DNA of 64,000 bases from Symsagittifera roscoffensis. Lineage: Eukaryota > Xenacoelomorpha > Acoela > Convolutidae. The stretch is from the NCBI RefSeq assembly GCF_963678635.1, contig NW_026971661.1, forward strand, positions 1-64,000, given 5' to 3'. The notes under the pieces are model-generated. The model was not told the origin of the DNA. It searched no databases and saw nothing but the letters and a program-made list of their open reading frames with translations. The translations under genes and the position numbers were made by a program. Below are positions 47,326 to 60,342 of the stretch, one piece after another. Each line of letters starts with the position of its first letter. The stretch's first letter is position 1.

Positions 47326-49329
47326 TGTCTTTCCAAAACACCCAGTATGGATCAAATCCCTAATATGGTGATCATTTTCATCATTTTCATTAGGACACTA
47401 ATAATTTTTTAATAGTTAATATCAGGAAACTTGTGGAACCAGTTCAAAACAAGTAATGTTTACTTACTATATTTTTGATGACTATCACTGTAAAATACTA
47501 AGAACTAACCAATCTTGATCTATGACTAAAAGTTACAATAAATTGTAAGGAAGAAACTATTTAGAGTTTCAGCCAGAAAAGAAAAAACTTAATTGAGAAA
47601 ACATTTGCTCTTCCTCGATTTTAACCTCGCAACAATGCCAAAACATACTAGATCTATTGAGACTAGTAAAATTAGGAGTCTGATTAGAATCTGTATTAAA
47701 CTAAGAAGCTGCACGAATCTATCCGGCCGAAAATAAGGTAGCGTGACGATTAGACGATTCACTTTTTCCAAAATTACTCTTGAGAAGACCGCCCGGCCTT
47801 AACCTCATCTGGTGCGACCAAGCGATTCTCGAATAGATCTCTACTAATTTAGATTGAGCAAAAAAAATCTGAATAGACACATTAGATTAAAAACGCTCAA
47901 CAAAAGGGTAAACTAAATCGAAGATAAAATTAGCTAATTTCCACGTGTCAAAAAATCTTATCAAATTGGACCGATAATAAGGCTGACACCAGGTCACAAC
48001 CAGGATGACAGACCGAAAGTCTACATCGTGAAACGAAAAAGCAGACTACAACGAATGTTTTCCACAAAACTATTTATGCAGTTCATTTTCGCTCAATAAT
48101 GTTAATTGTAAAACACAGAGCTGGAAGATTCTTTGCAAACCCCGGGTCTAACTATGAAAAATGAAAAATACTTTATATAAATACCCAGTCCACTGCCAAT
48201 TTTTCATCTACCTCAAACTTTTCAGATCTGCAGTAATTTTGTAAAAACTTTAAAATTTTTTAAATTGTTTGATTAAATAAAAAGTACCAAAAAACACGGT
48301 ACTTAAAAGCATTTATGACAAAATTTACAAAACGTAGAAAAAAATTTGCTACTCGAGGAGTTTTTCTGTTTTTTTTTGTTTCACATAAAACAAACAAAAA
48401 CTAAATTAGAAAAAGTAACTTCATTTAAATTCAAGTCTGAAGATTTTTTGATTTTTTAAATCATTAAACATTTAGATGAATTTAAACAAGGTCGATCTTT
48501 TTTTTTTTAACTTAAACTTTGATTTTCAGTAATAAAAACTAGATCAACAGGCCAACTTTGGATCTTTATTCTTGAAATTCAAATATAAACTCGAACGTTT
48601 TATTCATAACTATGTTTTACTAATAATTTAAAAAAATCTCATCAAGGCTTTCAAAAAGTTTACAGCCAACTCTTAATAGTAGTGTCTAACGACCTCAAAC
48701 GTCGATTCATATTTCAACCATTATACACAACTCAGAAGTAACTGAAACTTTTTGCAAAAAAATGACATTTTCAATCCAGCTAAATAGTAAAGAACATTGT
48801 TTACTTCTTCACTTGAACCCTAACTCTTAATTGACCCGGGCCTAAAAAAAAATCTTAGAACTAGTAAGAACTAAAGTAGTATCTAACAACCTACTTACGT
48901 TCTCTCAGTACTTGAACCTTGTGGATTTGTCAACTAGTCTCCAACCCTTGATCTCATACCAAATACCAGTTAAGTAATTTAAGTTTACTTGGATGTAAAT
49001 AACGTCAAACTCGAGAGCAGTAAGAAATCATTATATAGATTTGATATACTCTCTCGCTAACCCTTCCTGCCAATGATTAGTCTCACCAGTAATAAGAAAA
49101 AAAAAACAAAAAAAAACAATCTACCTCGAGGATTAGAATAACCTCACAAAAATTGTAAGAACTAGCAGTTTAGGAAATAGAAACTGACACCTGTACTTTG
49201 CATCAATCATTCCAATACTTATGTAAAAAATTAACTTGAGAATGAAAAAAAACAATCATTCTTCAAAAATATTTTAAAAAAACGTTAGATACAACCTCGT
49301 TTTTGCTCCACACAAACAAAAAGTAGGAT
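47326..49329 (+). repeat. element B LTR L5, 5' LTR of B1 (mosaic)
   Basis: 2,004 bp. The first ~0.92 kb is identical to the array. From about 48,250 it carries variants found otherwise only in L6, such as ACGTAGAAAAAAATTTGCT and a GCAAAAAAATGACATT insertion at about 48,754. It ends AAGTAGGAT, directly followed by the B1 interior. Confidence 0.85.
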
Positions 49330-49857
49330 ATATCAGATCAAAAAACCAAGCAAAAAAGCTATAAATTCTAAACAAAACCAAAAAATGAAAAAAAAACTAA
49401 ACTTCCCAGAACACAAAACGCTGTTTAAGAATCTAAATCATTAATCATACAAAAACAAAAAACAATTAGAGACCTCATACACGACAAAATCAATCCGGTT
49501 GACAATCAATGATATTTTTCGGAATCTAAAGCCACAACAGCATCATCCATAAAAAGCAAACGCAGAATAAAAACTTTTATGCTGAAAAACCAGTAAGATT
49601 ATATGAGTCGAATCAACCAATAAATTATATTAAAATTTACACCTTATTGATGATTGTTTTGACGGTTATCCTATCATCCCATTCGTCATCGACCAAAAAA
49701 GACCCGTCACGAGGACAAATACAAGTTTGTCGAAATTTAAATAGTAAACTTGTTCCAAAAAGGAAATAGCCCATGTAATCAAAAGTTTCCAAAAGTAAAA
49801 TAAATTGACGAGTACTTGATCACTACCTAGCAGCTATAAGCAATAAAACCTCACACT

Positions 49858-52450
49858 ATGGTAAATTCACTATCGAAATCACCAAATTCAACGAATAAAC
49901 CACCACACCGAAAGCAAACGGATGATATCGAATTAGAATTCTCGAAAAATTTTACGGGAAAATAAACAACATCAAAACTCACAAAGAACAAATTTATATT
50001 TTACAAACGACGTTTTTCCAACTTTTACAGTTATTTTTCAAAATTACAAAAAAAATCTTTTTTTTATTTCCACCACAAACATCTCGATACTGCATAATTA
50101 AAAGATAAACTGCAAAGCGTGAAAGTTGATCCGTTTTCACTTTTTTCAGGCTCGATTCGTGAACCCAGGGTTCAAAATAACCGATCACTGTCAAGGAAAT
50201 TTCAAAAATAATTCAAGTCGATCTACAAAGAATCTTAGCATGAATTATTATAGATCACTTTTCAATATAATTTAGATTTAATTGCATGAGCAAGAACAAA
50301 CTGTCGACCATAAACTGACGAAAAACTAGTTTTAGCAGAAAAAAAAACAGATTATGTATGGAATCCAAACACCACCACATTCAAACACCACCTTATTTTT
50401 GTAAATGAAGAAATTGTTGAAAACATATCCACAACAACACAACCAAGCATTTTGCCAATAACTTCCAGAATCACGACACAACACAAAAAAAACATTATTC
50501 CGTTCCACAAACAACACTACAATTAAGACTCCAACCATCAGTTGTTCCAAAATATCCTCAAATGGATTACCAAACATATAGACCATTAACTAAAAACCGT
50601 CCATTTAACAATCTAAAAAATATAAAAAGAAGCATTTTCGCAGACCACAAAAACGATTTTGTTCGAATAACAAGATTAGGAACCACGACCATTCTCTAGA
50701 ATAAAATCCTTACAAGAACATAATTATACTCAGTAAAAATCTAAAAACCACTTTTACTGATAAGAGAAAAGCTCAGACAGATTGCACTAAGAACTATCTT
50801 TGTTTTTCAACAAAAAAAAAACAAAATCCAAATAGTAGACAACTCAATGGAAGCCAACCACAATTTTCAGAAGATGGAGAAGACTTTCATCTAAATCAAC
50901 CAAAAAATCATGATAATCTCCGAAAATCATAATAGAATGACATAGATCAACCAGACGTTATTTTTCAAGCAGATGTTTTGAACCCTACTTGAACTCATAA
51001 AGTCCACAACAAGCACAACAAAAATACCCCACAAGAAAGCATTTTGCACAACCAGATCAAAACATACAACCAAAATAAGAAGTGAATACTCAAGGCTTTC
51101 GACTCGATTCAATAGAATTGAAAATCCACTATCTGATGTTGTTTCTTTACAACAACATGAAATAACCAAAAATCAACTCTAAAATTTTACACAAAAACTG
51201 AAAACAGCAGAACCACTCCAAATGACGATGAAGTATGAAGACTGGACCACACCTCATGGATGGATCATCCATAACATCAAACAAACCAATTATGGTTTTC
51301 ACAGGAATATTCTGAAAATTCATTAGAAGATTATCTTAAGGCTATCACACCTAATCTAAAAATACAATTAGGCCCAGAACCTAATAATACACAACTTCAC
51401 TAAAAATGGGTTCCTTGACGTACAGCACTGTTTCAAACTACACTCGAAAGAGCAGCCCAAGAATAGTTTTCAGTTTTACCCATAGAAATTAAACCTGACT
51501 GGAAACGACTTACTCAAAAATTTTCAAAAATAACTGACTCTGAACAAAACAAACGACATCAAAGAGTTTAATGCAATAAAATTTGCAGACTTCCGAATGA
51601 AACAATAAAGCAACTCGCAATACGAATCGAAACTCTAGTACGCAAACTTACTCTCTAAATAAAGACGATTACAAAAACCAAAAATGAGAGAAATGCTCAT
51701 GGTGACATCAACACTCTAATTACGAAAGAGAGAGCATCACATCCATCACGAACTCGAGAACCAGATAGAATTTTTGCACACTAGTAGACTAGACAAAACG
51801 AGCTGAGATTAAAATGAATGTAGAGGAAACAGAATTTCTAAAACTACAAATATTATACGTAAATAATATACAATTGTTAACTTCACATATAAAAAACAAT
51901 CCCAGACTCAGATAGCTATTTAGCAAAGAAACCTTCAGTCATAAGATAGTATAACTATTGCTGCAGACACCGACAAAGAAACTGGAAGAAACAGAAAATT
52001 TAAAATTACAATAAGTTAATAATATTTAGAGAACTACGTCACACATAAAAACATTCAAGATTCTGATAAGAAATTAGCAGAAAAAATCACTCATCTTCTG
52101 ACCATATGCGAAAAGAACCGGAGTTTTAAAGGAAAACACGCTTTCACAAAATGTTGTACTTATGGCCGCAGATATGGACATAATATTGTTGAATGCAGAC
52201 AAAAACAACAAGATAGATCAAATCGGCCACCAAAACATGCAAAACCGGATAAAAAATGTTAACAATACATGGAGAAACATCAAAACTTGCCAACCAACAA
52301 TGTTGAAGGCAAAAAAAAACTTGGCAAAAAACCATTCCTACGTAGCTATAGCAATATCAGATCACAATCACCATACTTCAGCAATTTTTGTGGTTGATCC
52401 CCAGTTGACGAAACCTAAAACATAAAAACACTTAGATACAATGTACAAAA
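49858..52450 (+). pseudogene. element B Gag relic, copy B1
   Basis: The start is likely the ATG at 49,858 (MVNSLSKSPNSTNKPPHRK), with a stop 35 codons on. Capsid-like text is readable at about 51,310-51,570 (LEDYLKAITPNLKIQLGPEP, RTALFQTTLERAAQE, KPDWKRLTQKFSKITDSEQN). A nucleocapsid knuckle lies at 52,155-52,200 within KCCTYGRRYGHNIVECRQKQ. This is C-x2-C-x4-H-x4-C with the second Cys replaced by Gly. Multiple stops and frame changes occur. The protein would have formed the element particle and bound its RNA. Confidence 0.7.
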
Positions 52451-52624
52451 ATTAGTTACACAATGTACAAAATAGATACAGTCAAACAAATAGCCAAAAC
52501 AACTAGTAGAGAAACAATTATTCAAGATCCAACACTAATAGAAGTCATGATTCTAATTGTTAGAGAAATCTATCATTTTCAAATAAACGAAACCGATTAT
52601 TCAAAAGTTCGCTCTAGACATTCT

Positions 52625-52735
52625 TCAAACAACCGCGATAGAACTTGTCTAAATAACCGCAATAACAATTGTTCAAATAGCCCCAATAGGAGTTACTCGA
52701 ATAGTAGACCCCGAAACTACTTAAATAACAAGCCA
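52625..52735 (+). repeat. 24-bp (8-residue) repeat in Gag C-terminal linker
   Basis: Four and a half units in frame, each eight codons with pattern [SL]-N-[NS]-[RP]-x-x-x-[CY]: SNNRDRTC, LNNRNNNC, SNSPNRSY, SNSRPRNY, then LNNKP. It sits between the zinc knuckle and the protease, where basic low-complexity linkers are usual. Confidence 0.7.
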
Positions 52736-53182
52736 TATAAAACAAAATTATAACAACAGATCTCGTGAAAACTCTTATAAATCTAGACCTAGGAACAATG
52801 GCTGCCAAAATTGATTGCAAAAATATTCTCAATCGCCTCATCGAAGATAGAAAAATCATCGTTATAGAAGTAGTACACCTAAACATTAACGACAAACAAA
52901 TCAAATACACACTACAAGTGAAAGAAAACGACAGGAATAGAGAACACGGAAACTTTAGAAATGCAACTAAACCATATACTCTGTGAAAGCACAGCTGATT
53001 AAATTGAAAACGAAAGCAAATTAGTTTTAAATATGTTAAACTTAGACCACGAAAATGATGATCAAGTTCACTCTCATCAGTAACGCAAACTTTAACGAAT
53101 CCAGCATTGATCAAACAACCAAAACAAATTATATCTCATATATGGTTAACGATCAGCAAATATAAACAATATAAATCAAAAT

Positions 53183-53358
53183 ACGAGCAAAAACTTCCAA
53201 ACACCCGACCTTGAAATAAAATGTTTAGTAGATTCGGGAGCAGAATCATTTATGATCAACGTTAATACTGGAAATGAAATCCATAATTTACATCTCAAAC
53301 TCCCACTTTTCAAAACCTCAAGCAGTTTAGCCACAGGACAAGGCACAGTCTCAACAAA
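53183..53358 (+). pseudogene. element B aspartic protease (retropepsin), copy B1
   Basis: An open stretch of ~58 codons with the active-site motif KCLVDSGAESFMI; the catalytic Asp codon is at 53,231. It continues NVNTGNEIHNLHLKLP and SSLATGQGTVST. The Gly of DSG and the following Ala are intact, unlike in element A. It is truncated by the junction at 53,358, so the second half of the fold is missing. Confidence 0.75.
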
Positions 53359-53360
53359 CT

Positions 53361-53490
53361 TTGCATCAATCATTCCAATCCTTATGTAAAAAAGTTAATT
53401 TGAGATTAAAAAAAACAAACATTCTACAAAAATGTTTGAAAAACGCCAGATACAATCTCGTAAAAGCTCCACACAAACAAAAAATAGGAT
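53361..53490 (+). repeat. element B LTR 3'-end fragment
   Basis: Matches the last ~130 bp of an array LTR, from TTTGCATCAATCATTCC to ATAGGAT, and is followed by the 14-bp joint at 53,491-53,504 and a full LTR. It marks the point where the truncated B1 interior was joined into an LTR array. Confidence 0.85.
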
Positions 53491-53504
53491 TAAAATTAAA
53501 TTAA

Positions 53505-55509
53505 TGTCTTTCCAAAACACCCAGTATGGATCAAATCCCTAATATGGTGATCATTTTCATCATTTTCATTAGGACACTAATAATTTTTTAATAGTTAATA
53601 TCAGGAAACTTGTGGAACCAGTTCAAAACAAGTAATGTTTACTTACTATATTTTTGATGACTATCACTGTAAAATACTAAGAACTAACCAATCTTGATCT
53701 ATGACTAAAAGTTACAATAAATTGTAAGGCAGAAACTATTTAGAGTTTCAGCCAGAAAAGAAAAAACTTAATTGAGAAAACATTTGCTCTTCCTCGATTT
53801 TAACCTCGCAACAATGCCAAAACATACTAGATCTATTGAGACTAGTAAAATTAGGAGTCTGATTAGAATCTGTATTAAACTAAGAAGCTGCACGAATCTA
53901 TCCGGCCGAAAATAAGGTAGCGTGACGATTAGACGATTCACTTTTTCCAAAATTACTCTTGAGAAGACCGCCCGGCCTTAACCTCATCTGGTGCGACCAA
54001 GCGATTCTTGAATAGATCTCTACTAATTTAGATTGAGCAAAAAAAATCTGAATAGACACATTAGATTAAAAACGCTCAACAAAAGGGTAAACTAAATCGA
54101 AGATAAAATTAGCTAATTTCCACGTCTCAAAAAATCTTATCAAATTGGACCGATAATAAGGCTGACGCCAGGTCACAATCAGGATGACAGACCGAAAGTC
54201 TACATCGTGAAACGAAAAAGCAGACTACAACGAATATTTTCCACAAAACTATTTATGCAGTTCATTTTCGCTCAATAATGTTAATTGTAAAACACAGAGC
54301 TGGAAGATTCTTTGCAAACCCCGGGTCTAACTATGAAAAATGAAAAATACTTTATATAAATACCCAGTCCACTGCCAATTTTTCATCTACCTCAAACTTT
54401 TCAGATCTGCAGTAATTTTGTAAAAACTTTAAAATTTTTAAAATTTTTTGATTAAATAAAAAGTACCAAAAAACACGGTACTTAAAAGCATTTATGACAA
54501 AGTTTACAAAACGTAGAAAAAAATTTGCTTCTCGAGGAGTTTTTCTGTTTTTTTTTTGTTTCACATAAAACAAACAAAAACTAAATTAGAAAAAGTAACT
54601 TCATTTAAATTCAAGTCTGAAGATTTTTTGATTTTTTAAATCATTAAACATTTAGATGAATTTAAACAAGGTCGATCTTTTTTTTTTAACTTAAACTTTG
54701 ATTTTCAGTAATAAAAACTAGATCAACAGGCCAACTTTAGATCTTTATTCTTGAAATTCAAATATAAACTCGAACGTTTTATTCATAACTATGTTTTACT
54801 AATAATTTAAAAAAATCTCATCAAGGCTTTCAAAAAGTTTACAGCCAACTCTTAATAGTAGTGTCTAACGACCTCAAACGTCGATTCATATTTCAACCAT
54901 TATACACAACTCAGAAGTAACTGAAACTTTTTGCAAAAAAATGACATTTTCAATCCAGCTAAATAGTAAAGAACATTGTTTACTTCTTCACTTGAACCCT
55001 AACTCTTAATTGACCCGGGCCTAAAAAAAAAATCTTAGAACTAGTAAGAACTAAAGTAGTATCTAACAACCTACTTACGTTCTCTCAGTACTTGAACCTT
55101 GTGGATTTGTCAACTAGTCTCCAACCCTTGATCTCATACCAAATACCAGTTAAGTAAATTAAGTTTACTTGGATGTAAATAACGTCAAACTCGAGAGCAG
55201 TAAGAAATCATTATATCGATTTGATATACTCTCTCGCTAACCCTTCCTGCCAATGATTAGTCTCACCAGTAATAAGAAAAAAAAACAAAAAAAAACAATC
55301 TACCTCGAGGATTAGAATAACCTCACAAAAATTGTAAGAACTAGCAGTTTAGGAAATAGAAACTGACACCTGTACTTTGCATCAATCATTCCAATACTTA
55401 TGTAAAAAATTAACTTGAGAATGAAAAAAAAACAATCATTCTTCAAAAATGTTTTAAAAAAACGTTAGATACAACCTCGTTTTTGCTCCACACAAACAAA
55501 AAGTAGGAT
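53505..55509 (+). repeat. element B LTR L6, 5' LTR of B2
   Basis: 2,005 bp, TGTCTTTCC to AAGTAGGAT, with TATA at 54,353. It shares the L5-specific insertions and ends in the same way into an interior. Confidence 0.9.
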
Positions 55510-56037
55510 ATATCAGATCAAAAAACCAAGCAAAAAAGCTATAAATTCTAAACAAAACCAAAAAATGAAAAAAAAACTAAACTTCTCAGAACACAAAACG
55601 CTGTTTAAGAATCTAAATCATTAATCATACAAAAACAAAAAACAATTAGAGACCTCATACACGACAAAATCAATCCGGTTGACAATCAATGATATTTTTC
55701 GGAATCTAAAGCCACAACAGCATCATCCATAAAAAGCAAACGCAGAATAAAAACTTTTATGCTGAAAAACCAGTAAGATTATATGAGTCGAATCAACCAA
55801 TAAATTATATTAAAATTTACACCTTATTGATGATTGTTTTGACGGTTATCCTATCATCCCATTCGTCATCGACCAAAAAAGACCCGTCACGAGGACAAAT
55901 ACAAGTTTGTCGCAATTTAAATAGTAAACTTGTTCCAAAAAGGAAATAGCCCATGTAATCAAAAGTTTCCAAAAGTAAAATAAATTGACGAGTACTTGAT
56001 CACTACCTAGCAGCTATAAGCAATAAAACCTCACACT

Positions 56038-58580
56038 ATGGTAAATTCACTATCGAAATCACCAAATTCAACGAATAAACCACCACACCGAAAGCAAACG
56101 GATGATATTGAATTAGAATTCTCGAAAACTTTTACGGGAAAATAAACAACATCAAAACTCACAAAGAACAAATTTATATTTTACAAACGATGTTTTTCCA
56201 ACTTTTACAGTTATTTTTCAAAATTACAAAAAAAATCTTTTTTTTATTTCCACCACAAACATCTCGATACTGCATAATTAAAAGATAAACTGCAAAGCGT
56301 GAAAGTTGATCCGTTTTCACTTTTTTCAGGCTCGATTCGCGAACCCAGGGTTCAAAATAACCGATCACTGTCAAGGAAATTTCAAAAATAATTCAAGTCG
56401 ATCTACAAAGAATCTTAGCATGAATTATTATAGATCACTTTTCAATATAATTTAGATTTAATTGCATGAGCAAGAACAAACTGTCGACCATAAACTGACG
56501 AAAAACTAGTTTTAGCAGAAAAAAAAACAGATTATGTATGGAATCCAAACACCACCACATTCAAACACCACCTTATTTTTGTAAATGAAGAAATTGTTGA
56601 AAACATATCCACAACAACACAACCAAGCATTTTGCCAATAACTTCCAGAATCACGACACAACACAAAAAAAACATTATTCCGTTCCACAAACAACACTAC
56701 AATTAAGACTCCAACCATCAGTTGTTCCAAAATATTCTCAAATGGATTACCAAACATATAGACCATTAACTAAAAACCGTCCATTTAACAATCTAAAAAA
56801 TATAAAAAGAAGCATTTTCGCAGACCACAAAAACGATTTTGTTCGAATAACAAGATTAGGAACCACGACCATTCTCTAGAATAAAATCCTTACAAGAACA
56901 TAATTATACTCAGTAAAAATCTAAAAACCACTTTTACTGATAAGAGAAAAGCTCAGACAGATTGCACTAAGAACTATCTTTGTTTTTCAACAAAAAAAAA
57001 CAAAATCCAAATAGTAGACAACTCAATGGAAGCCAACCACAATTTTCAGAAGATGGAGAAGACTTTCATCTAAATCAACCAAAAAATCATGATAATCTCC
57101 GAAAATCATAATAGAATGACATAGATCAACCAGACGTTATTTTTCAAGCAGATGTTTTGAACCCTACTTGAACTCATAAAGTCCACAACAAGCACAACAA
57201 AAATACCCCACAAGAAAGCATTTTGCACAACCAGTTCAAAACATACAACCAAAATAAGAAGTGAATACTCAAGGCTTTCGACTCGATTCAATAGAATTGA
57301 AAATCCACTATCTGATGTTGTTTCTTTACAACAACATGAAATAACCAAAAATCAACTCTAAAATTTTACACAAAAACTGAAAACAGCAGAACCACTCCAA
57401 ATGACGATGAAGTATGAAGACTGGACCACACCTCATGGATGGATCATCCATAACATCAAACAAACCAATTATGGTTTTCACAGGAATATTCTGAAAATTC
57501 ATTAGAAGATTATCTTAAGGCTATCACACCTAATCTAAAAATACAATTAGGCCCAGAACCTAATAATACACAACTTCACTAAAAATGGGTTCCTTGACGT
57601 ACAGCACTGTTTCAAACTACACTCGAAAGAGCAGCCCAAGAATAGTTTTCAGTTTTACCCATAGAAATTAAACCTGACTGGAAACGACTTACTCAAAAAT
57701 TTTCAAAAATAACTGACTCTGAACAAAACAAACGACATCAAAGAGTTTAATGCAATAAAATTTGCAGACTTCCGAATGAAACAATAAAGCAACTCGCAAT
57801 ACGAATCGAAACTCTAGTACGCAAACTTACTCTCTAAATAAAGACGATTACAAAAACCAAAAATGAGAGAAATGCTCATGGTGACATCAACACTCTAATT
57901 ACGAAAGAGAGAGCATCACATCCATCACGAACTCGAGAACCAGATAGAATTTTTGCACACTAGTAGACTAGACAAAACGAGCTGAGATTAAAATGAATGT
58001 AGAGGAAACAGAATTTCTAAAACTACAAATATTATACGTAAATAATATACAATTGTTAACTTCACATATAAAAAAAAATCCCAGACTCAGATAGCTATTT
58101 AGCAAAGAAACCTTCAGTCATAAGATAGTATAACTATTGCTGCAGACACCGACAAAGAAACTGGAAGAAACAGAAAATTTAAAATTACAATAAGTTAATA
58201 ATATTTAGAGAACTACGTCACACATAAAAACATTCAAGATTCTGATAAGAAATTAGCAGAAAAAATCACTCATCTTCTGACCATATGCGAAAAGAACCGG
58301 AGTTTTAAAGGAAAACACGCTTTCACAAAATGTTGTACTTATGGCCGCAGATATGGACATAATATTGTTGAATGCAGACAAAAACAACAAGATAGATCAA
58401 ATCGGCCACCAAAACATGCAAAACCGGATAAAAAATGTTAACAATACATGGAGAAACATCAAAACTTGCCAACCAACAATGTTCAAGGCAAAAAAACATG
58501 GCAAAAAACCATTCCTACGTAGCTATAGCAATATCAGATCACAATCACCATACTTCAGCAATTCTTGTGGTTGATCCCCA
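56038..58580 (+). pseudogene. element B Gag relic, copy B2
   Basis: Same start (ATG at 56,038), same early stop (AAATAA after FTGK), same capsid-like segment and same Cys-to-Gly change in the zinc knuckle (58,332-58,377) as B1. Few substitutions separate the copies. A three-base difference in an A-run after the knuckle (about 58,490) is one of the few length changes. Confidence 0.7.
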
Positions 58581-58801
58581 GTTGACGAAACCTAAAACAT
58601 AAAAACACTTAGATACAATGTACAAAAATTAGTTACACAATGTACAAAATAGATACAGTCAATCAAATAGCCAAAACAACTAGTAGAGAAACAATTATTC
58701 AAGATCCAACACTAATAGAAGTCATGATTTTAATTGTTAGAGAAATCTATCATTTTCAAATAAACGAAACCGATTATTCAAAAGTTCGCTCTAGACATTC
58801 T

Positions 58802-58912
58802 TCAAACAACCGCGATAGAACTTGTCTAAATAACCGCAATAACAATTGTTCAAATAGCCCCAATAGGAGTTACTCGAATAGTAGACCCCGAAACTACTTA
58901 AATAACAAGCCA
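58802..58912 (+). repeat. 24-bp (8-residue) repeat, copy in B2
   Basis: Identical pattern to 52,625-52,735 at an offset of 6,177 bp. Confidence 0.7.
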
Positions 58913-59359
58913 TATAAAACAAAATTATAACAACAGATCTCGTGAAAACTCTTATAAATCTAGACCTAGGAACAATGGCTGCCAAAATTGATTGCAAAAA
59001 TATTCTCAATCGCCTCATCGAAGATAGAAAAATCATCGTTATAGAAGTAGTACACCTAAACATTAACGACAAACAAATCAAATACACACTACAAGTGAAA
59101 GAAAACGACAGGAATAGAGAACACGGAAACTTTAGACATGCAACTAAACCATATACTCTGTGAAAGCACAGCTGATTAAATTGAAAACTAAAGCAAATTA
59201 GTTTTAAATATGTTAAACTTAGACCACGAAAATGATGATCAAGTTCACTCTCATCAGTAAAGCAAACTTTAACGAATCCAGCATTGATCAAACAACCAAA
59301 ACAAATTATATCTCATATATGGTTAACGATCAGCAAATATAAACAATATAAATCAAAAT

Positions 59360-59557
59360 ACGAGCAAAAACTTCCAAACACCCGACCTTGAAATAAAATG
59401 TTTAGTAGATTCGGGAGCAGAATCATTTATGATCAACGTTAATACTGGAAATGAAATCCATAATTTACATCTCAAACTCCCACTTTTCAAAACCTCAAGC
59501 AGTTTAGCCACAGGACAAGGCACAGTCTCAACAAACTATGGTAAAACTCAGTTATAA
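59360..59557 (+). pseudogene. element B protease relic, copy B2
   Basis: Carries the same CLVDSGAESFMI motif as B1 and continues past the B1 breakpoint (STNYGKTQL) to a TAA at 59,555. The active-site half is open; downstream text is broken. Confidence 0.75.
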
Positions 59558-60342
59558 CTCATACCAACAAGAACAATGGAACAAATTAACTTTCCAAGGA
59601 AACCATTCATGCAACTATTTCATATGAATGTAATAGGTATACCAGTTTTTACTTAAAATATGCCAATAATTTTTAGTCTAAACAGTAAATTACAAACCAA
59701 AGACAAAACACATGAACAAAAAAAAACTTTTTTAAAAATGTTTTGAAAGACTTCATAAGCAACCTCTGCTCTTTTTCAAATTTTTTCCTATCTACAACCA
59801 GCGAAGTAAACATTTCAAATCAATAACTCGACCAGTATATAATTTTTCAGTGTAAAAAATTCATCGATAGAATAAGGATCAAAACCCTAAAAGTTATATA
59901 TGTCTGACTTTGAATTCAGACCAATTCAAAATTTCTTTCGTGTATTAATTTCATGCAAAAAAAATTCAAAAAACACAAATACAGATATAATCGCATTACA
60001 TATATACATCAAATCTCCATACAAAGTTACATTTTCTCTAGGATCACTAGGATATTGCAAAACCAACGCAACATTTCACTTCACACATGAAAGAGCATAC
60101 AAAGTAAATACTAACTTAAAACTCTTAGATAACTCTTAGATATAATTTAAAACTCTTAAAGCACTGACTACTGTACAAATTTTTTTATTTTAAACCTACA
60201 TTTGAAATTTTAAAATACACAGAAGAACAGCAACATTTGTGAACGATGTTCAACTTGTAACACTCTCAAACAAATCAACAACAGTTTGAAAAATTAGCAG
60301 ATTTATTTTCAAAATACACCATGATTTATGCAACATTAAATA
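59558..60342 (+). other. element B protease to RNase H interval, RT not recognised
   Basis: About 0.8 kb where reverse transcriptase would be expected. It includes a 79-codon open frame (59,900-60,139) containing SDFEFRPIQNFFRV and ITYIHQ-type text in another frame. I find no Y-x-D-D box or LDL-x-x-A-[YF] motif. Either RT was deleted before duplication or it is decayed beyond recognition. Confidence 0.45.

Larger units (their letters stand above)
37420..49329 (+). repeat. tandem LTR array (six full LTRs, no interiors)
   Basis: L0', L1', L2, L3, L4 and L5 lie head to tail with a period of 1,984-1,985 bp, separated only by the 14-bp joint. A conserved 60-codon minus-strand open frame occurs in each (39,651, 41,635, 43,620, 45,605, 47,589) but is not recognised as a gene. 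LTR identity of the unit rests on its flanks: interior-like sequence before L0 and after L5, plus the TATA/AATAAA arrangement. Confidence 0.8.
49330..53360 (+). mobile_element. element B interior, copy B1 (truncated)
   Basis: A 5' interior of a Ty3/gypsy-type element following LTR L5: decayed Gag, zinc knuckle, Asn-rich linker and protease. It stops at 53,358-53,360 within the protease-downstream region, where it joins an LTR tail through ACT. Copy B2 shows the element originally continued. It shares stops and frameshifts with B2. Confidence 0.8.

Noticed and set aside
50332-50586. 84-codon Cys-rich minus-strand frame, repeated at 56,512-56,766
   Set aside because: It lies antisense to Gag in both duplicated interiors, with no recognisable Cys spacing and no start context.
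52614-53114. 166-codon minus-strand open frame, repeated at 58,791-59,291
   Set aside because: It lies antisense to the Gag C-terminal linker and protease-upstream region of element B. Its hydrophobic composition follows from the A-rich sense strand, and both copies come from one duplication, so conservation is not independent evidence.
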